Positions 1 to 9,922 of a DNA stretch of 64,000 nucleotides are shown here, one piece after another. The stretch comes from Rhodoferax sp. (GTDB lineage: Bacteria > Pseudomonadota > Gammaproteobacteria > Burkholderiales > Burkholderiaceae_C). The stretch is taken from contig NZ_JADMJN010000001.1 of the NCBI RefSeq assembly GCF_018780565.1, positions 1 to 64,000 of the forward strand, written 5' to 3'. The notes under the pieces are model-generated. The model ran no database searches, was not told the origin of the DNA, and saw only the letters and a list, made by a program, of their open reading frames with translations. Position numbers and translations under genes: made by a program. Positions within the stretch are counted from its first letter, which is position 1; the number at the start of each line of letters is the position of its first letter.

Positions 1-192
1 AAAATCGCTTGGATTTCCACTTATCCTACTGTTCAAATTTGTCGGACCACTTCTATACGCCGCTTTGATGAAAGCCGGGAAGTGTTGCGTTCTGATGGAA
101 TACTTCCCCGCTTCGCCAACGCTTGGGATATCACTGCAGAAGTCTCCGAGAGACTAAACAAAAAAAGACCCCGAAGGGTCTTTTCTAATTAG
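1..192 (+). CDS. C-terminal end of an unrecognised protein (5' end outside window)
   Basis: The frame is open from the first base to a TAG at 190-192 (63 codons) and begins before the window, so no start codon is visible. The visible part is basic at its end, finishing RRVFSN, and the last codons run through the hairpin at 163-184. I recognise no family. Because the only support is an open frame with plausible composition, it could also be chance or the tail of a small gene. Confidence 0.4.
   Translation, partial: KIAWISTYPTVQICRTTSIRRFDESREVLRSDGILPRFANAWDITAEVSERLNKKRPRRVFSN
163..184 (-). terminator. Rho-independent terminator
   Basis: A perfect 9-bp stem (AAAAGACCC / GGGTCTTTT) closes a 4-base CGAA loop. 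Read on the minus strand it is followed by a T-run, and it lies 30 bp past the stop of the Ala/Lys-rich gene, so it most likely terminates that gene. The flanking A/T runs mean it could work in both directions. Confidence 0.8.
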
Positions 193-214
193 CGCACGAT
201 GCCGCTAAAGAAGT

Positions 215-526
215 TCACTTCTTGGCAGCGGGCTTTGCAGCTTTCTTTGGAGCTGCTTTTGGAGCGGACGGTGCAGCAGCGACAGGTGCAGCTTTCAGCG
301 TTGCGCGCTGATCACGCAACGCGTTGATTTCTGCATTAATTTTGTCTTTGCGTTCGGTCAGCTTCGCGATTTTTTCACTGAGCTTGGCAATTGCCTTGGC
401 TGCCTTGGAAACAGGAGCTTTTTTTACCGATGCCTTGGCGACAGGTTTCACCGCTTTGGCAGAAGTTGTCGCTTTCTTTGACGTTGTTGCAGCCTTGGGA
501 GCAGCTTTCTTTTTCGCAGTTGCCAT
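215..526 (-). CDS. Ala/Lys-rich histone H1-like protein
   Basis: 103 residues, mostly Ala, Lys and Pro, with repeated AAKK/APKAA-type motifs at both ends. A short charged helical stretch with a heptad-like pattern (about residues 46-75, AKLSEKIAKLTERKDKINAE) sits in the middle, which suggests a small coiled-coil core between two disordered basic tails. Such proteins in Betaproteobacteria are nucleoid-associated, DNA-binding histone H1-like proteins. The gene stands alone, has a weak ribosome binding site and is followed by a strong terminator. The low-complexity composition makes the exact family uncertain, but the reading frame and product class are well supported. Confidence 0.75.
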   Translation of the reverse strand: MATAKKKAAPKAATTSKKATTSAKAVKPVAKASVKKAPVSKAAKAIAKLSEKIAKLTERKDKINAEINALRDQRATLKAAPVAAAPSAPKAAPKKAAKPAAKK

Positions 527-1053
527 TTTTAAATTTCTTTTTTGTATTTCACTGGTTTAAAAATCAAACCAGTGCGGTATTGTCTCAAGTATTTCCCGTT
601 TACCAAATTCACCCGCGATCGCAACGGGAAACGTCGAGTACGCGTTGAAGAGGCATTCAACTTCAGCGCACGCCTCCCCTGTTCACCGTGACCGAGGCAT
701 TGGATACACCTGATCAACGCCGTGAAGAACTATGCCATCACAATTCCTCGCTGAGGATCTGATCGCAATCCATCCCTGTTTGCAAACGACTCAAAAGGAA
801 AGCCGAGCCAATGGCACTTCTCGTTTAGATTGAGCCCCGCGTGCTTCCCGCGAAAGTTACCCCCATTTGCTGTGGTTTAACCTGTGGATAAACTGGTGGA
901 TAGCTGGAATATTTGGCGTCGACATTGGATATTCCGGGGTTGCTCATGAAACAAGCAAGAGATCAATATTGATGGCACGCCAAAGTTCAAATTGCGTCTA
1001 AAGCGGTCAAGCCTGCGCATGCCTATCAACCGACGCAATGCGGTGCCAATCGA
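527..1053. other. Intergenic region without a convincing gene
   Basis: About 530 bp between two minus-strand genes. The short ORFs here lack ribosome binding sites and look like chance. A single perfect DnaA-box sequence (TGTGGATAA, 883-891) is present without neighbouring copies, so I do not call an origin. It should hold the promoter of the Ala/Lys-rich gene, but I cannot place it. Confidence 0.5.
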
Positions 1054-2049
1054 CTAGCTCGCGGAAAGCGCAGCGACACGATTGCGTCCAGCGTGCTTGG
1101 CTTGGTAGAGAGCGCGATCCGCCCATGCGATGAGGTCCTGATGTTTCATACTAGGCTCAGGGGTGACAGTTGCCACGCCTAGGCTGACAGTTACGATACC
1201 GCCTGCTTCACCACCGCCATGAGGGATGGCCAGCTTAGCGACACCCTCACGGATTCTGGAGGCGACAACGGCGGCACCCTGCTCGTCAATGGAGGGCAGA
1301 ATGAGTGCAAACTCTTCTCCGCCGTATCGCGCCGCCAAGTCATTTGGGCGAAGCGCTGCCTGGGACAGGACTGCTGCTATTCTCTTGAGGCAATCATCCC
1401 CGGCCAAATGTCCGTAGGTATCGTTGTAGCGCTTGAAATGATCGACATCAATCATGATCAGAGCCAACGACTGCTTTTCTCGAGATGCGCTGCTCCACTC
1501 AACTTGCAGTCGTTCATCAAAGCCACGGCGGTTGACGATGCCAGTTAGACCGTCATGCGTAGCTCTCTCTTCAAGTTCAATTTGCGTCTTCTTTTGGGCG
1601 GACATGTCACGCAGGGTTTCGACCACGGCCAATAGCTTGCCCGCCGCATCATAGATAGGGCCGGCGTCGATAGCCAGATAAAGCTGCGTCCCCATGCGGG
1701 GCATGACACACCAGTTCTGGGCATGGAGTCCAAAGGACTGCCCAGATGGGTCGTCATGTGTGACATAGAGCGCCGCCATCTCCGCCTCGCGCTTCTGAAC
1801 AATCAGGTCAGCCAGGCATAAGCGAGGAGTGTCATAGAAGCCTCTCCAGTGTTCAGTGGTGCCAACCACCTCGGCGGCGGGCATACCCGTCAGACGCTCA
1901 CAGGCCTTGTTCCATATCAGCACCTTTCCATCGGGGTCGAGCACAAACGTCGGCACCACAAGGAACTGCATGAGATTGACGGCGAAACTATAGTCAGCAT
2001 CAGTCACGCCCCTACCTTCACGGTTGACGGCGCCCTCTTTTCTGCCCAT
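1054..2049 (-). CDS. PAS-GGDEF diguanylate cyclase
   Basis: 331 residues. Residues about 22-150 form a PAS sensor domain (FVLDPDGKVLIWNKACERL start) with no membrane segment, so the protein is cytoplasmic. Residues about 160-325 form a GGDEF domain with THDGLTG, the metal-binding DVDHFK and an intact GGEEF at 243-247. An RPND inhibitory site (RxxD) sits exactly five residues upstream, so it should make c-di-GMP from two GTP and be product-inhibited. There is no EAL domain. A 32-bp tandem duplication lies just upstream of the start. The next gene downstream of that duplication is a GGDEF-EAL protein on the other strand, so the two c-di-GMP genes are divergent. Confidence 0.92.
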   Translation of the reverse strand: MGRKEGAVNREGRGVTDADYSFAVNLMQFLVVPTFVLDPDGKVLIWNKACERLTGMPAAEVVGTTEHWRGFYDTPRLCLADLIVQKREAEMAALYVTHDDPSGQSFGLHAQNWCVMPRMGTQLYLAIDAGPIYDAAGKLLAVVETLRDMSAQKKTQIELEERATHDGLTGIVNRRGFDERLQVEWSSASREKQSLALIMIDVDHFKRYNDTYGHLAGDDCLKRIAAVLSQAALRPNDLAARYGGEEFALILPSIDEQGAAVVASRIREGVAKLAIPHGGGEAGGIVTVSLGVATVTPEPSMKHQDLIAWADRALYQAKHAGRNRVAALSAS

Positions 2050-2064
2050 ATCCTCATTCCTCTT

Positions 2065-2128
2065 GTTAGGCGCACGCGATTTGTCTCATCGATGGCGTTA
2101 GGCGCACGCGATTTGTCTCATCGATGGC
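2065..2128. repeat. Perfect 32-bp tandem duplication
   Basis: Bases 2065-2096 and 2097-2128 are identical and directly adjacent; the unit starts GTTAGGCGCACGCGA. It lies 16 bp upstream of the PAS-GGDEF start codon on the minus strand, so it would be in that gene's promoter or 5' leader. The perfect identity suggests recent slippage or duplication. Confidence 0.95.
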
Positions 2129-2249
2129 CAGATCTCTTGGGCTATTTTAGTGAACTAGAAAAACTGCGCCATTATGGACGCGCGGTCATCTCCATGCAAC
2201 AATGTCTGGCTGTCTGCTATTCATAGCGCATATCAGAAGGGTGCGTTGA

Positions 2250-2390
2250 ATGTCTGCCTTGAAAGACTGGATGCGTGAGTTTCAAAGTCTCTACAAAAAT
2301 CAATGGTCGCGTTGGTTTTCCCACCATTTCGACAGAACCCTTGCAGCAACCAATCTTCACGACAATCAGGGCAATTCAGCTGTCGCTTAG
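2250..2390 (+). CDS. Possible small protein, 46 aa
   Basis: An ATG at 2250 follows AGAAGG by nine bases and opens a 46-codon frame ending TAG at 2388-2390. The product is rich in aromatic and charged residues (starts MSALKDWMREFQSLYKN) and has no signal peptide or membrane segment. The rest of the 664-bp gap between the two c-di-GMP genes holds only the 32-bp tandem duplication and no other convincing gene. It could be a fragment of an older gene; the evidence is a decent ribosome binding site plus composition. Confidence 0.3.
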   Translation: MSALKDWMREFQSLYKNQWSRWFSHHFDRTLAATNLHDNQGNSAVA

Positions 2391-2713
2391 AGGTCTGCTC
2401 GATTTGGCATTACCCAGGATATCTGGCCTCGACAACCGCATCACAAGAAACTACACTGAACGAGCCGTTATTGTTGCGCAGTTCCGGCTAAAGACTGACT
2501 CTGTGGGCATCATTCTCGGGTGTTGGAACCGCCGTCTCAAGATGCGTCTTGAGAGTTGCCCATCACGTTGAGTGTTCCACTGGACAAAGTTTTTGAGGGT
2601 GTGCCGGGACGGTATTTAGATGCCCTATTCCCTCTGGTTTTGCGTTGCCATGGACTAAGCCCATGTTTATGGATTACATCGCAGCGTGGAAACGCTACAT
2701 GAGAGATAGCTAA

Positions 2714-5260
2714 ATGCGAAACATCTACCGAAATAGAACATTGGTGACTGCAGCATTTGTCGTTATCGCCTTGTGGCTCGGCATGACAGCGCCCCCTTTT
2801 ATCCAACTGACTCGGCTTGATACCAGCATGCTGACTGTGCATTTGCTGATGGAGCTTTTCGCCATCATCATTGCTTCACTGATCGTAGTGGTGTCCTGGC
2901 ACACCTTTGATGCCCGCGAGGCCCGCTCTGTCAATGTCCTGATCTTCGGATTCATGGTGGTGGCGGTGTGTGACACAGTCCATGCCCTGACTTACGAGGG
3001 GATGCCATCCTTCCTGGCTCCGAGTAGCACCGTGCGCGCGATTTTCTTCTGGTTGATGGGTCGCACTTTTGAGGTATTCACGCTGGCTTTAGTCGCTGCT
3101 CAATGGACGCCACCATTTTCGCGTCGGTTTTGGTTCCTGGCGGGGTTGGTCGTCTCTGGCTTTCTGATTTGGTTTGGTTCCTTTGCCTTGGATGCATTCC
3201 CTGTCACCTTCATCAAAGGCAAAGGCGTCACTGCGTTCAAGGCTGACTTCGAGTACGGGCTGTGTGTACTCAATCTCTTGGTAGCCAGTCTGTTTTATAT
3301 GCGCGCGCAAAAATCGGGCTTGGCACGTGACTATCTGCTGGCACTATCCAGTTTCGTGATGGGTGCCGGCGAGATCATGTTCACTGCCTATGTTGCGCCT
3401 TCGGACTTTCAGAACATTTATGGCCATAGCTTTAAGCTTGTGGCCTATGCATTGCTTTACTGGGCCACTTTCGTAACCAGTGTGCGCACACCGTTCGAGG
3501 ATGTGCGAACTTCTGAGAGTCGCCTTCGCTCAAGCGAAGAGCGCATTCGCTCCCTCAGCAACAATCTGCCCAGTTCGGTCGTTTATCAAATACTTCAGGA
3601 GAAGGACGGGGCCCTGCGTTTTTTGCATATCAGCGAAGCAGCAGAGAAGATTTATGGAGTCAAATCAGAAGATATCCTGCAAGACCCAAATCGGCTGTAT
3701 GAGCTTTTCGATCCGGATGATCGCGAGGTATTAACGACCGCAAAAATAGCGTCAGCCGAAAATATGACCTGCATCGACGTGCAGCTCAGACTAAGGCCGG
3801 TTGGCGGGGGAATGCGCTGGATTCACATTAATTCGGCCCCGCGCCGCATGGCGGACGGCCGCTTGATTTGGGACGGAGTACACACTGATGTCACCGAGCG
3901 AAAACTTGCCGAAGAGGAGATCGCGCGACTGGGCTTTTACGATAGCCTCACCGGGCTACCCAATCGTCGTTTGCTGATGGATCGCCTGGTTCAGACGCTG
4001 AACGCCAGCAGCCGCTCCACCCGCTGTGGAGCCCTGCTTTTTCTGGATCTTGACAACTTCAAGGATTTCAATGACACGCTGGGGCATGACAAAGGCGACG
4101 AATTGCTCAAGCAGGTGGCGGGCCGACTTAAAGAGAATGTAAGGGGGCTCGACACCGTTTCCCGTTTCGGCGGTGATGAGTTCGTAGTCATGCTGGTGGA
4201 TCTGAGTGAAAACATCAACGACGCAGCGACGGAGGCCAAGACGGTCGCCGAAAAATTCCTGAATGACCTGAGGGTTCCTTTTTCGCTTGGCGGCCAACAG
4301 CGCTTTATCACGCTGAGCATCGGCATCCGCATGTTTGGAGACAAACCGACCAGCATTGATGAACTAATGAAGAGCGCGGACCTGGCCATGTATCGCGCCA
4401 AAGCAGCAGGCCGAAATTCACTACAGTTCTTTGATCCGGAAATGCAAATTACTGCCTCGGATCGAGCTGCATTGGAAACTGATTTGCGCCGTGCTATCGA
4501 GGACAAGCAGTTCAATTTATATTATCAACCGCTGATTGAAGCGAACGAGATTGTTGGGGCAGAGGCACTGGTGCGCTGGCTGCATCCCGAAAAAGGAATG
4601 ATCCCGCCGTTGAAGTTTATTGATATTGCGGAGAAAACCGGCATGATCGTTCCGCTGGGTAAGTGGGTAATGGAAACGGCTTGTGAGCAGTTGAATCTTT
4701 GGGCGCAAGACCCAGTCACCGAAAGGTTGACGATTTCCGTGAACGTCAGTGCACGCGAGTTCCGTCAACCTGAATTTTCTGCGCAGGCACTTGAAATTCT
4801 GGAGCGTACCGGAGTCGATCCGCATAAGCTCAAGATCGAACTCACCGAGAGTGTTTTGGTGGACGATGTGGAATCCATCATCACTAAAATGATGGTGTTG
4901 CAGGTGCGCGGCGTGAAATTTTCTCTTGATGACTTCGGCACCGGATACTCATCGTTAACTTACCTGAAGCGGTTACCTCTATCCGTCCTCAAGATCGACC
5001 AGTCTTTTGTGCGCGATATTCTGATCGACCCGGACGATGCCGCTATTGCCTGTACGGTAATTGCATTGGGGCAAGCTCTGCGGTTGGCAATCGTCGCCGA
5101 AGGCGTCGAAACAGAAAGTCAAATGAGTTTCTTGGTGGAGCATGGTTGCACCGCATTTCAAGGCTACCTTTTCTGTCGACCTCTACCAATCCGTGAATTC
5201 GAAGATTATTTGCTGAGATGCAGCAATCGAAATTCAGCGATTGATTTCACTAATGCGTAA
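2714..5260 (+). CDS. Membrane PAS-GGDEF-EAL c-di-GMP signalling protein
   Basis: 848 residues. The first ~255 residues hold about eight hydrophobic segments and resemble the MASE3-type integral membrane sensor; a PAS domain follows at about 275-400. The GGDEF domain has DLDNFKDFNDTLGHDKGDE, an RGLD inhibitory site five residues before an intact GGDEF at about 486-490. The EAL domain keeps EALVRW (about 617), NVSAREF, ELTES, DDFGTGYSS (about 739), KIDQSFV, AEGVET and the terminal GYLFCRPLP. Both catalytic domains therefore look active, so the protein could make or degrade c-di-GMP. It is preceded by only a weak ribosome binding site and stands alone. Confidence 0.93.
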   Translation: MRNIYRNRTLVTAAFVVIALWLGMTAPPFIQLTRLDTSMLTVHLLMELFAIIIASLIVVVSWHTFDAREARSVNVLIFGFMVVAVCDTVHALTYEGMPSFLAPSSTVRAIFFWLMGRTFEVFTLALVAAQWTPPFSRRFWFLAGLVVSGFLIWFGSFALDAFPVTFIKGKGVTAFKADFEYGLCVLNLLVASLFYMRAQKSGLARDYLLALSSFVMGAGEIMFTAYVAPSDFQNIYGHSFKLVAYALLYWATFVTSVRTPFEDVRTSESRLRSSEERIRSLSNNLPSSVVYQILQEKDGALRFLHISEAAEKIYGVKSEDILQDPNRLYELFDPDDREVLTTAKIASAENMTCIDVQLRLRPVGGGMRWIHINSAPRRMADGRLIWDGVHTDVTERKLAEEEIARLGFYDSLTGLPNRRLLMDRLVQTLNASSRSTRCGALLFLDLDNFKDFNDTLGHDKGDELLKQVAGRLKENVRGLDTVSRFGGDEFVVMLVDLSENINDAATEAKTVAEKFLNDLRVPFSLGGQQRFITLSIGIRMFGDKPTSIDELMKSADLAMYRAKAAGRNSLQFFDPEMQITASDRAALETDLRRAIEDKQFNLYYQPLIEANEIVGAEALVRWLHPEKGMIPPLKFIDIAEKTGMIVPLGKWVMETACEQLNLWAQDPVTERLTISVNVSAREFRQPEFSAQALEILERTGVDPHKLKIELTESVLVDDVESIITKMMVLQVRGVKFSLDDFGTGYSSLTYLKRLPLSVLKIDQSFVRDILIDPDDAAIACTVIALGQALRLAIVAEGVETESQMSFLVEHGCTAFQGYLFCRPLPIREFEDYLLRCSNRNSAIDFTNA

Positions 5261-5461
5261 ATTGATTATCAGAACAATATCGACTGAACTGCGCTTACGT
5301 AGCGTCTTTCGCATAGACGCATTACTTTGAGTGATCTAACGAGCCCTTTCCACAAGCTGAAAGGGCAAATCCGAGGCCTGCCGCGAAACAGAACTGACAC
5401 GTCGACAACACAACTAGTCCAGGTTTCGCCACATTTAAATTGTTGACTGCCATCAGAAAAG

Positions 5462-5848
5462 TTAGAGTCCAAGCCTCTTGAGAATATTCAAGACCTTGTC
5501 TTCGAGCGTCGCCTTGGTGAAGGGTTTGACAATGTAGCCTGAAGCACCTTGTTGCGCCGCAAGAACAATGTCCTCTTTCCGGGCTTCCGCCGTCACCATG
5601 AGAAATGGCAAATGTTTCAGAGACGCGTCGGCTTTAACGGCCGCCAGCAATTGAAAGCCATTCATGTTTGGCATATTGATGTCGCTAACCACAAAATCGA
5701 ACTTGCTGTTTTTTAGTTTCTGCAACGCGACTACCCCATCCTCCGCTTCCTCCGTATTCGAGAAACCGCTTTCCTTGAGTAGATTGCAGATGATCCGCCG
5801 CATCGTTGAAAAATCGTCGACGACCAGAAATTTAAGCTCAGTTGTCAT
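5462..5848 (-). CDS. cheY: Chemotaxis response regulator CheY
   Basis: 128 residues, a single receiver domain with no output domain. The phosphorylation site is Asp56 (SDINMP), the acidic pocket is Asp11-Asp12, and the conserved Thr86 (MVTAEA) and Lys108 (VKPF) are present. When phosphorylated by CheA it binds the flagellar switch. The length is normal for CheY. Its usual partner CheZ is the next gene but on the opposite strand, divergently arranged with about 270 bp between, instead of forming the common cheYZ operon. Confidence 0.9.
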   Translation of the reverse strand: MTTELKFLVVDDFSTMRRIICNLLKESGFSNTEEAEDGVVALQKLKNSKFDFVVSDINMPNMNGFQLLAAVKADASLKHLPFLMVTAEARKEDIVLAAQQGASGYIVKPFTKATLEDKVLNILKRLGL

Positions 5849-6116
5849 GGGAAGTAGGTAAAAATCTTGAGGCTCTAGTCGTGAAATTAAAAACCGCTTA
5901 TGTGCCCATATTGCCCCCCAATTCGCCAGGTCAATAGTTTGATCCTAGTTCCCTTTAGAAGGCTGCACAGTCACGCGACAACTATGCAACTCTTAAGCGA
6001 CGGCTAATGTTCATTCTATGGCGCAAAACCCATTAAACTGAAGCTACAGCGAGCAGGCGCAAATATTTAAGAAATGCATCACACGCACACTGCACCAATT
6101 GAGATTAGAAGGTCAA

Positions 6117-6755
6117 ATGACAACAGCAATCAGCAAAGAAGAAGCCTACTCACGACTAGGCGCCATCACTCGGGAAATGCATGAAGCCTTGACCGTACTC
6201 GGTGGGAATCAGTTGCATTCCATTGTGGGCGAAATGCCCGATGCACGCGATAGACTGGCCTACGTCGGAAAAATGACCGAAGATGCGGCGAACAAGGTAT
6301 TGACCCTGGTTGAAACGGCAAAACCGGAATGTGATGACCTTGCCAAGCGGGGTCTGGAATTGGGACAGTCATTGGCACGAATGGCGGCCTCCAACGATCT
6401 GAGCGTTGAGCGTGCGAAAGCTTTGTTGATGGTTTGCGGAAAATACGCCGAACGCTCAGCCAAATTCGCCGATGGGCAAGCTTCAGTGTTGAGTGACATC
6501 ATGATGGCTCAAGACTTTCAAGATCTATCCGGTCAAGTAATCAAGAAGGTGATCGACATCATCTCCCGAACCGAATTGCAGTTGGTGCACTTGCTCTTGG
6601 ACAGTGCCCCGCAGGTTGTGAAGTCTAAAGAGGAGGCAACTGCTGAGGCCATGGCAGTGACCGTCGACAATCACAAGCTGGAGGGACCTCAAACGGCTGA
6701 TGTCGCGTTGAAGCAAAACGATGTAGACGATTTGCTGGCTTCTTTGGGGTTTTGA
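6117..6755 (+). CDS. cheZ: CheY-P phosphatase CheZ
   Basis: 212 residues from the ATG at 6117, chosen because AGAAGG lies at the right distance; an upstream TTG in the same frame has no ribosome binding site. The signature AQDFQDLSGQVIKKV (about residues 132-146) carries the catalytic Asp/Gln pair that speeds dephosphorylation of CheY-P. The extreme C-terminus DVDDLLASLGF is the typical CheY-binding helix after a flexible linker. No other che genes (cheA, cheW, cheR, cheB) are in the window, so the core chemotaxis operon must lie elsewhere. A receptor gene follows on the opposite strand. Confidence 0.92.
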   Translation: MTTAISKEEAYSRLGAITREMHEALTVLGGNQLHSIVGEMPDARDRLAYVGKMTEDAANKVLTLVETAKPECDDLAKRGLELGQSLARMAASNDLSVERAKALLMVCGKYAERSAKFADGQASVLSDIMMAQDFQDLSGQVIKKVIDIISRTELQLVHLLLDSAPQVVKSKEEATAEAMAVTVDNHKLEGPQTADVALKQNDVDDLLASLGF

Positions 6756-7032
6756 ATAATTCGACTTCCCCATGGCGTGACCCATGGAAGCCAGCCATTC
6801 TTCCGCCCTGCAGTGGAAGGACTCATGAAAGAAAAGTCAAATATCGCGCATGAGCCAGACTAGCTCGAAGGGGAGCGAATCTACTCGAACTCTGCGTCAG
6901 CACAACAACATCCTTGCCCGAGGGCTGATTGCGAGGTCGATTTAACCAGACACCGGGCCAATTCAACAGAAACTTGCAAAGATGTCGCGTGATCAAAAGA
7001 CTTTTTTAACCCCTCACTTGGCTCTGTCCCGA

Positions 7033-8664
7033 CTACGTTGAGCCCGGATTGCGAGCGGGCAGCAGGGCCAACTCGCTCTGCCTGCTCTTCGGCTTTTCTT
7101 TTGAAGCAATGGCGGCGTCATGCGGACGATCATTGCTGGAGTCGATCGTGAAGGCGGTCACCACCTGCACCAAATCTTGAGCCTGACTCTTGAGACTGCT
7201 GGCCGCCGCCGCCATCTCCTCCACCAATGCCGCGTTCTGCTGCGTCGCATGGTCCATCTGACTCACCGCCTGACCGACCTGCGCGACACCGTTGGCCTGC
7301 TCAAGAGTGGCAGAACTGATTTCACCCATGATGTCGGTTACGCGCTTGATGCTGTCTACGACCTCAGTCATGGTTGTGCCAGCCTGGTCGACAAGCGCGC
7401 TGCCGTGTGCAACCCGTTCAACACTTGCGCTAATAAGCGACTTGATTTCTTTGGCAGCGTCCGCAGATCGTCCTGCCAGTGAGCGCACTTCGCTGGCAAC
7501 GACGGCAAACCCACGTCCCTGCTCGCCAGCACGGGCTGCTTCCACTGCTGCGTTCAGTGCCAAGATGTTGGTCTGAAAAGCGATGCCATCAATCACACTG
7601 ATGATGTCTGATATTTTTCGACTGGAGTCGTTGATCCCCTTCATGGTCTCGACCACTTGATCAACCACTCTCCCAGCCTGCAATGCCACTGAGGAAGCAC
7701 TTTTCGCCAATTGGTCGGCCTGACGAGCGCTGTCGGCATTTTGCTTCACCGTCGAACTCAACTCGTCCATTGAGGCCGCAGTCTCTTGCAGAGCACTGGC
7801 CTGTTGCTCAGTGCGCGCGGACAGATCGTTGTTACCCTGTGCTATTTCAGCGCTGGCTGTGGCCACTCTTTCAGAACCTAGCCGAACTCTGCTGACCAGC
7901 CCCGAAAGGTTGGTTTGCATTTCATGAAGTGATTGCATCATCATGGCGCACTCATCTTTACCCTGCAACACTATCGGCACCGCTAAGTTGCCATCAGCCA
8001 CTTGTTTGGCAACCTCAACCGCCTGTGCCATGGAGGTGACGATCTGGCGACTCAACCAGAAGGCGCCCCCCATGCCGATCATGGTGATAACGACCATCAC
8101 AAGCAGGGCTAACATGGTGCTGCGATCAGCCTCTTTCGTGGCGGCGCTAGATGTGTCTAACTCGGCCTTGGACAGTTTTTCTTTCAATTCCACAAGGAGA
8201 ATGCCGGACTCACGGTCTTTGCCCCGCGCCACTTTATCCCCGACAGTTGGATCAAAGCCGGCCGCCTTGAACTCCTCAAAGGCTTTTTTATACGCGTCAC
8301 CGACGATGGGAATAGCTTGTTCAATTTTTTGAAGCGTAGCCTTGGCCTCGCGATCCATGTCCATTTTGTCGAGTTCCCGCAGACCTTCTCGCACTTCCCT
8401 CATGGCGCTGAGGTGTGCGGTCCAATATTTCTCAAGGTCTTTTGGTTCTTTGCCACGCAGTAGCACATTCTTCCATTCCTGAATAGCTACGGAAAACCGC
8501 GCATCAATCTGTGCTACTTTTTTGTGGGCTCCAACGGAACCCAACACCTGGTGTTCATACACATCCAGGGCGCTATTGAGTCTGGCAATGCCAAAAAGTG
8601 CACCTAAAAACAGGAGCCCGAGTGCAACGGCAAATGCCAACGGGAGTTTTAAACTGAGTTTCAT
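7033..8664 (-). CDS. Methyl-accepting chemotaxis protein
   Basis: 543 residues from the ATG at 8664 (AAAGG just upstream); an 18-residue upstream extension in frame is unlikely. The N-terminal membrane segment ([17 protein letters not shown]), a helical periplasmic domain of the four-helix-bundle class (about 35-185), a second membrane segment ([20 protein letters not shown]), a HAMP domain and a long cytoplasmic signalling domain follow in order. The hairpin tip is intact ([20 protein letters not shown] and [15 protein letters not shown]). It would sense an unknown ligand and control CheA through CheW. No CheR-tethering NWETF-type pentapeptide is visible at the C-terminus. Confidence 0.93.
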   Translation of the reverse strand: MKLSLKLPLAFAVALGLLFLGALFGIARLNSALDVYEHQVLGSVGAHKKVAQIDARFSVAIQEWKNVLLRGKEPKDLEKYWTAHLSAMREVREGLRELDKMDMDREAKATLQKIEQAIPIVGDAYKKAFEEFKAAGFDPTVGDKVARGKDRESGILLVELKEKLSKAELDTSSAATKEADRSTMLALLVMVVITMIGMGGAFWLSRQIVTSMAQAVEVAKQVADGNLAVPIVLQGKDECAMMMQSLHEMQTNLSGLVSRVRLGSERVATASAEIAQGNNDLSARTEQQASALQETAASMDELSSTVKQNADSARQADQLAKSASSVALQAGRVVDQVVETMKGINDSSRKISDIISVIDGIAFQTNILALNAAVEAARAGEQGRGFAVVASEVRSLAGRSADAAKEIKSLISASVERVAHGSALVDQAGTTMTEVVDSIKRVTDIMGEISSATLEQANGVAQVGQAVSQMDHATQQNAALVEEMAAAASSLKSQAQDLVQVVTAFTIDSSNDRPHDAAIASKEKPKSRQSELALLPARNPGST

Positions 8665-9034
8665 TCGCAACCTTTTTGAGGATTGGTAATTCACGCGCAA
8701 GACCCTAACTCTAGTCAAATTTTGGTCGTTTGTCTGATGCAGCCACTACTGCACCAGAACGATGTAAAAAAATACCAACACCCTGCGTTTTGCACTAACT
8801 CACGCACGAAGATGGTGCGCGATTTGAAAATGTTTGATGCAGTTTTCTCCTTTGAATTTCTGATTTCATATTCAGCAACCATTTTGGAAGAACCTACAGG
8901 GGCAGGGAACACCCGGTGCCAGCACCAGTGATATTTGCGAATACGCAAGCCTGCCTATCACTGTCTCTTCAATCATTCCTATTCTTGGCAATAGTTATTG
9001 TCCAATACGATTTCTATTTCGTCGGAGGGATCAA
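8665..9034. other. Intergenic region, no gene seen
   Basis: About 370 bp between the receptor gene (minus) and the DUF2934 gene (plus). I see no ORF with a ribosome binding site and no strong hairpin. It must carry the two divergent promoters, but no sequence stands out. Confidence 0.4.
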
Positions 9035-9301
9035 ATGGCAACGCAATCAAGTACATCTTCTGCACAGGCAGGCCCACCGCAAGCGAAGGTGGCGGCTCTT
9101 GTAAGCACCGACGATGTTGAAGATATTGCCCTCTCCGACGATGACATCGAAGGCCCTAGTGACGACCAGATTCGACAGATCGCCTATGGTTTATACGAAG
9201 CACGTAACGGGCAAACCGGCTCTGCATTAGACGATTGGCTTCAAGCTGAAAATCAACTGATCAAGCAATCGGTCGAAGTTCTTGGCGCGATTGAGCAGTA
9301 G
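9035..9301 (+). CDS. DUF2934 small protein
   Basis: 88 residues with a good ribosome binding site (GGAGGG) before the ATG. After an acidic, disordered N-terminal half comes a DUF2934-type segment: IRQIAYGLYEARNGQTG followed by ALDDWLQAE (about residues 45-75). The family is widespread in soil and water proteobacteria, has no established function and contains a conserved DWLQAE-type helix. It is soluble and probably monocistronic. The family assignment is confident; the role is unknown. Confidence 0.8.
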   Translation: MATQSSTSSAQAGPPQAKVAALVSTDDVEDIALSDDDIEGPSDDQIRQIAYGLYEARNGQTGSALDDWLQAENQLIKQSVEVLGAIEQ

Positions 9302-9347
9302 AGTTTTGGTCACGTCGCGGCCAGATGTAAAGACAGCCTAAGCCAAA

Positions 9348-9884
9348 ATGGCAAAGCGCACATACCCTCTGTCCAAGGTTTATGGTCTTCTTGAGCCCGG
9401 ACCTGTACTGCTGCTAACAACGGCGCATAGAGAACGCATCAACGTCATGCCAATGTCGTGGCACACCATGATGGAATTCGAGCCACCGCTTGTAGGATGC
9501 ATTGTCAGTATTCAGGACCTTACTTTTACAGCGTTGAAGAAGACACGTCAATGTGTGCTCAATATTCCAACGGTGGAACTGGCGAAGCAAGTGGTTGAGT
9601 GCGGCAACTCATCTGGCCGGGAAACGGATAAATTCAAAGCATTTGGGTTAACAACCGCGCCTGCAGCTATGGTTGAAGCACCACTCATCGTAGAGTGCTA
9701 CGCGAACCTAGAGTGTCGTGTCATCGACACCCGTCTGGTGAACCGCTACAACTTCTTCGTACTGGAAGTCCTTAAGGCCTGGATAGATCCGACGCGCAAA
9801 GACCCACGCACCTTGCACCATGAAGGCCGCGGTATTTTCATGATCGCAGGCGAGAGAATCAAATTGCCTTCGAAGATGAAATGA
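9348..9884 (+). CDS. Flavin reductase-like (FMN-binding) domain protein
   Basis: 178 residues matching the single-domain flavin reductase/DIM6-NTAB family, which binds FMN in a split-barrel fold. Typical features are the N-terminal GPVLLLTTAHRERINVMPMSW, the following VGCIVS strand, the TRQCVLNIP strand and the HHEGRGIF C-terminal region. Relatives include small flavoproteins that reduce flavins or whose substrates are unknown. The ribosome binding site is weak. It lies close behind the DUF2934 gene (46 bp) and may be co-transcribed. A specific reaction cannot be given. Confidence 0.85.
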   Translation: MAKRTYPLSKVYGLLEPGPVLLLTTAHRERINVMPMSWHTMMEFEPPLVGCIVSIQDLTFTALKKTRQCVLNIPTVELAKQVVECGNSSGRETDKFKAFGLTTAPAAMVEAPLIVECYANLECRVIDTRLVNRYNFFVLEVLKAWIDPTRKDPRTLHHEGRGIFMIAGERIKLPSKMK

Positions 9885-9922
9885 CCAGCCATCTGCGTAA
9901 ATGACTGGAGAGCATGGTCAAC

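Noticed and set aside
883..891. Perfect DnaA box (TGTGGATAA)
   Set aside because: Only one box, no cluster, no AT-rich region or replication gene nearby, so it is not evidence for an origin.
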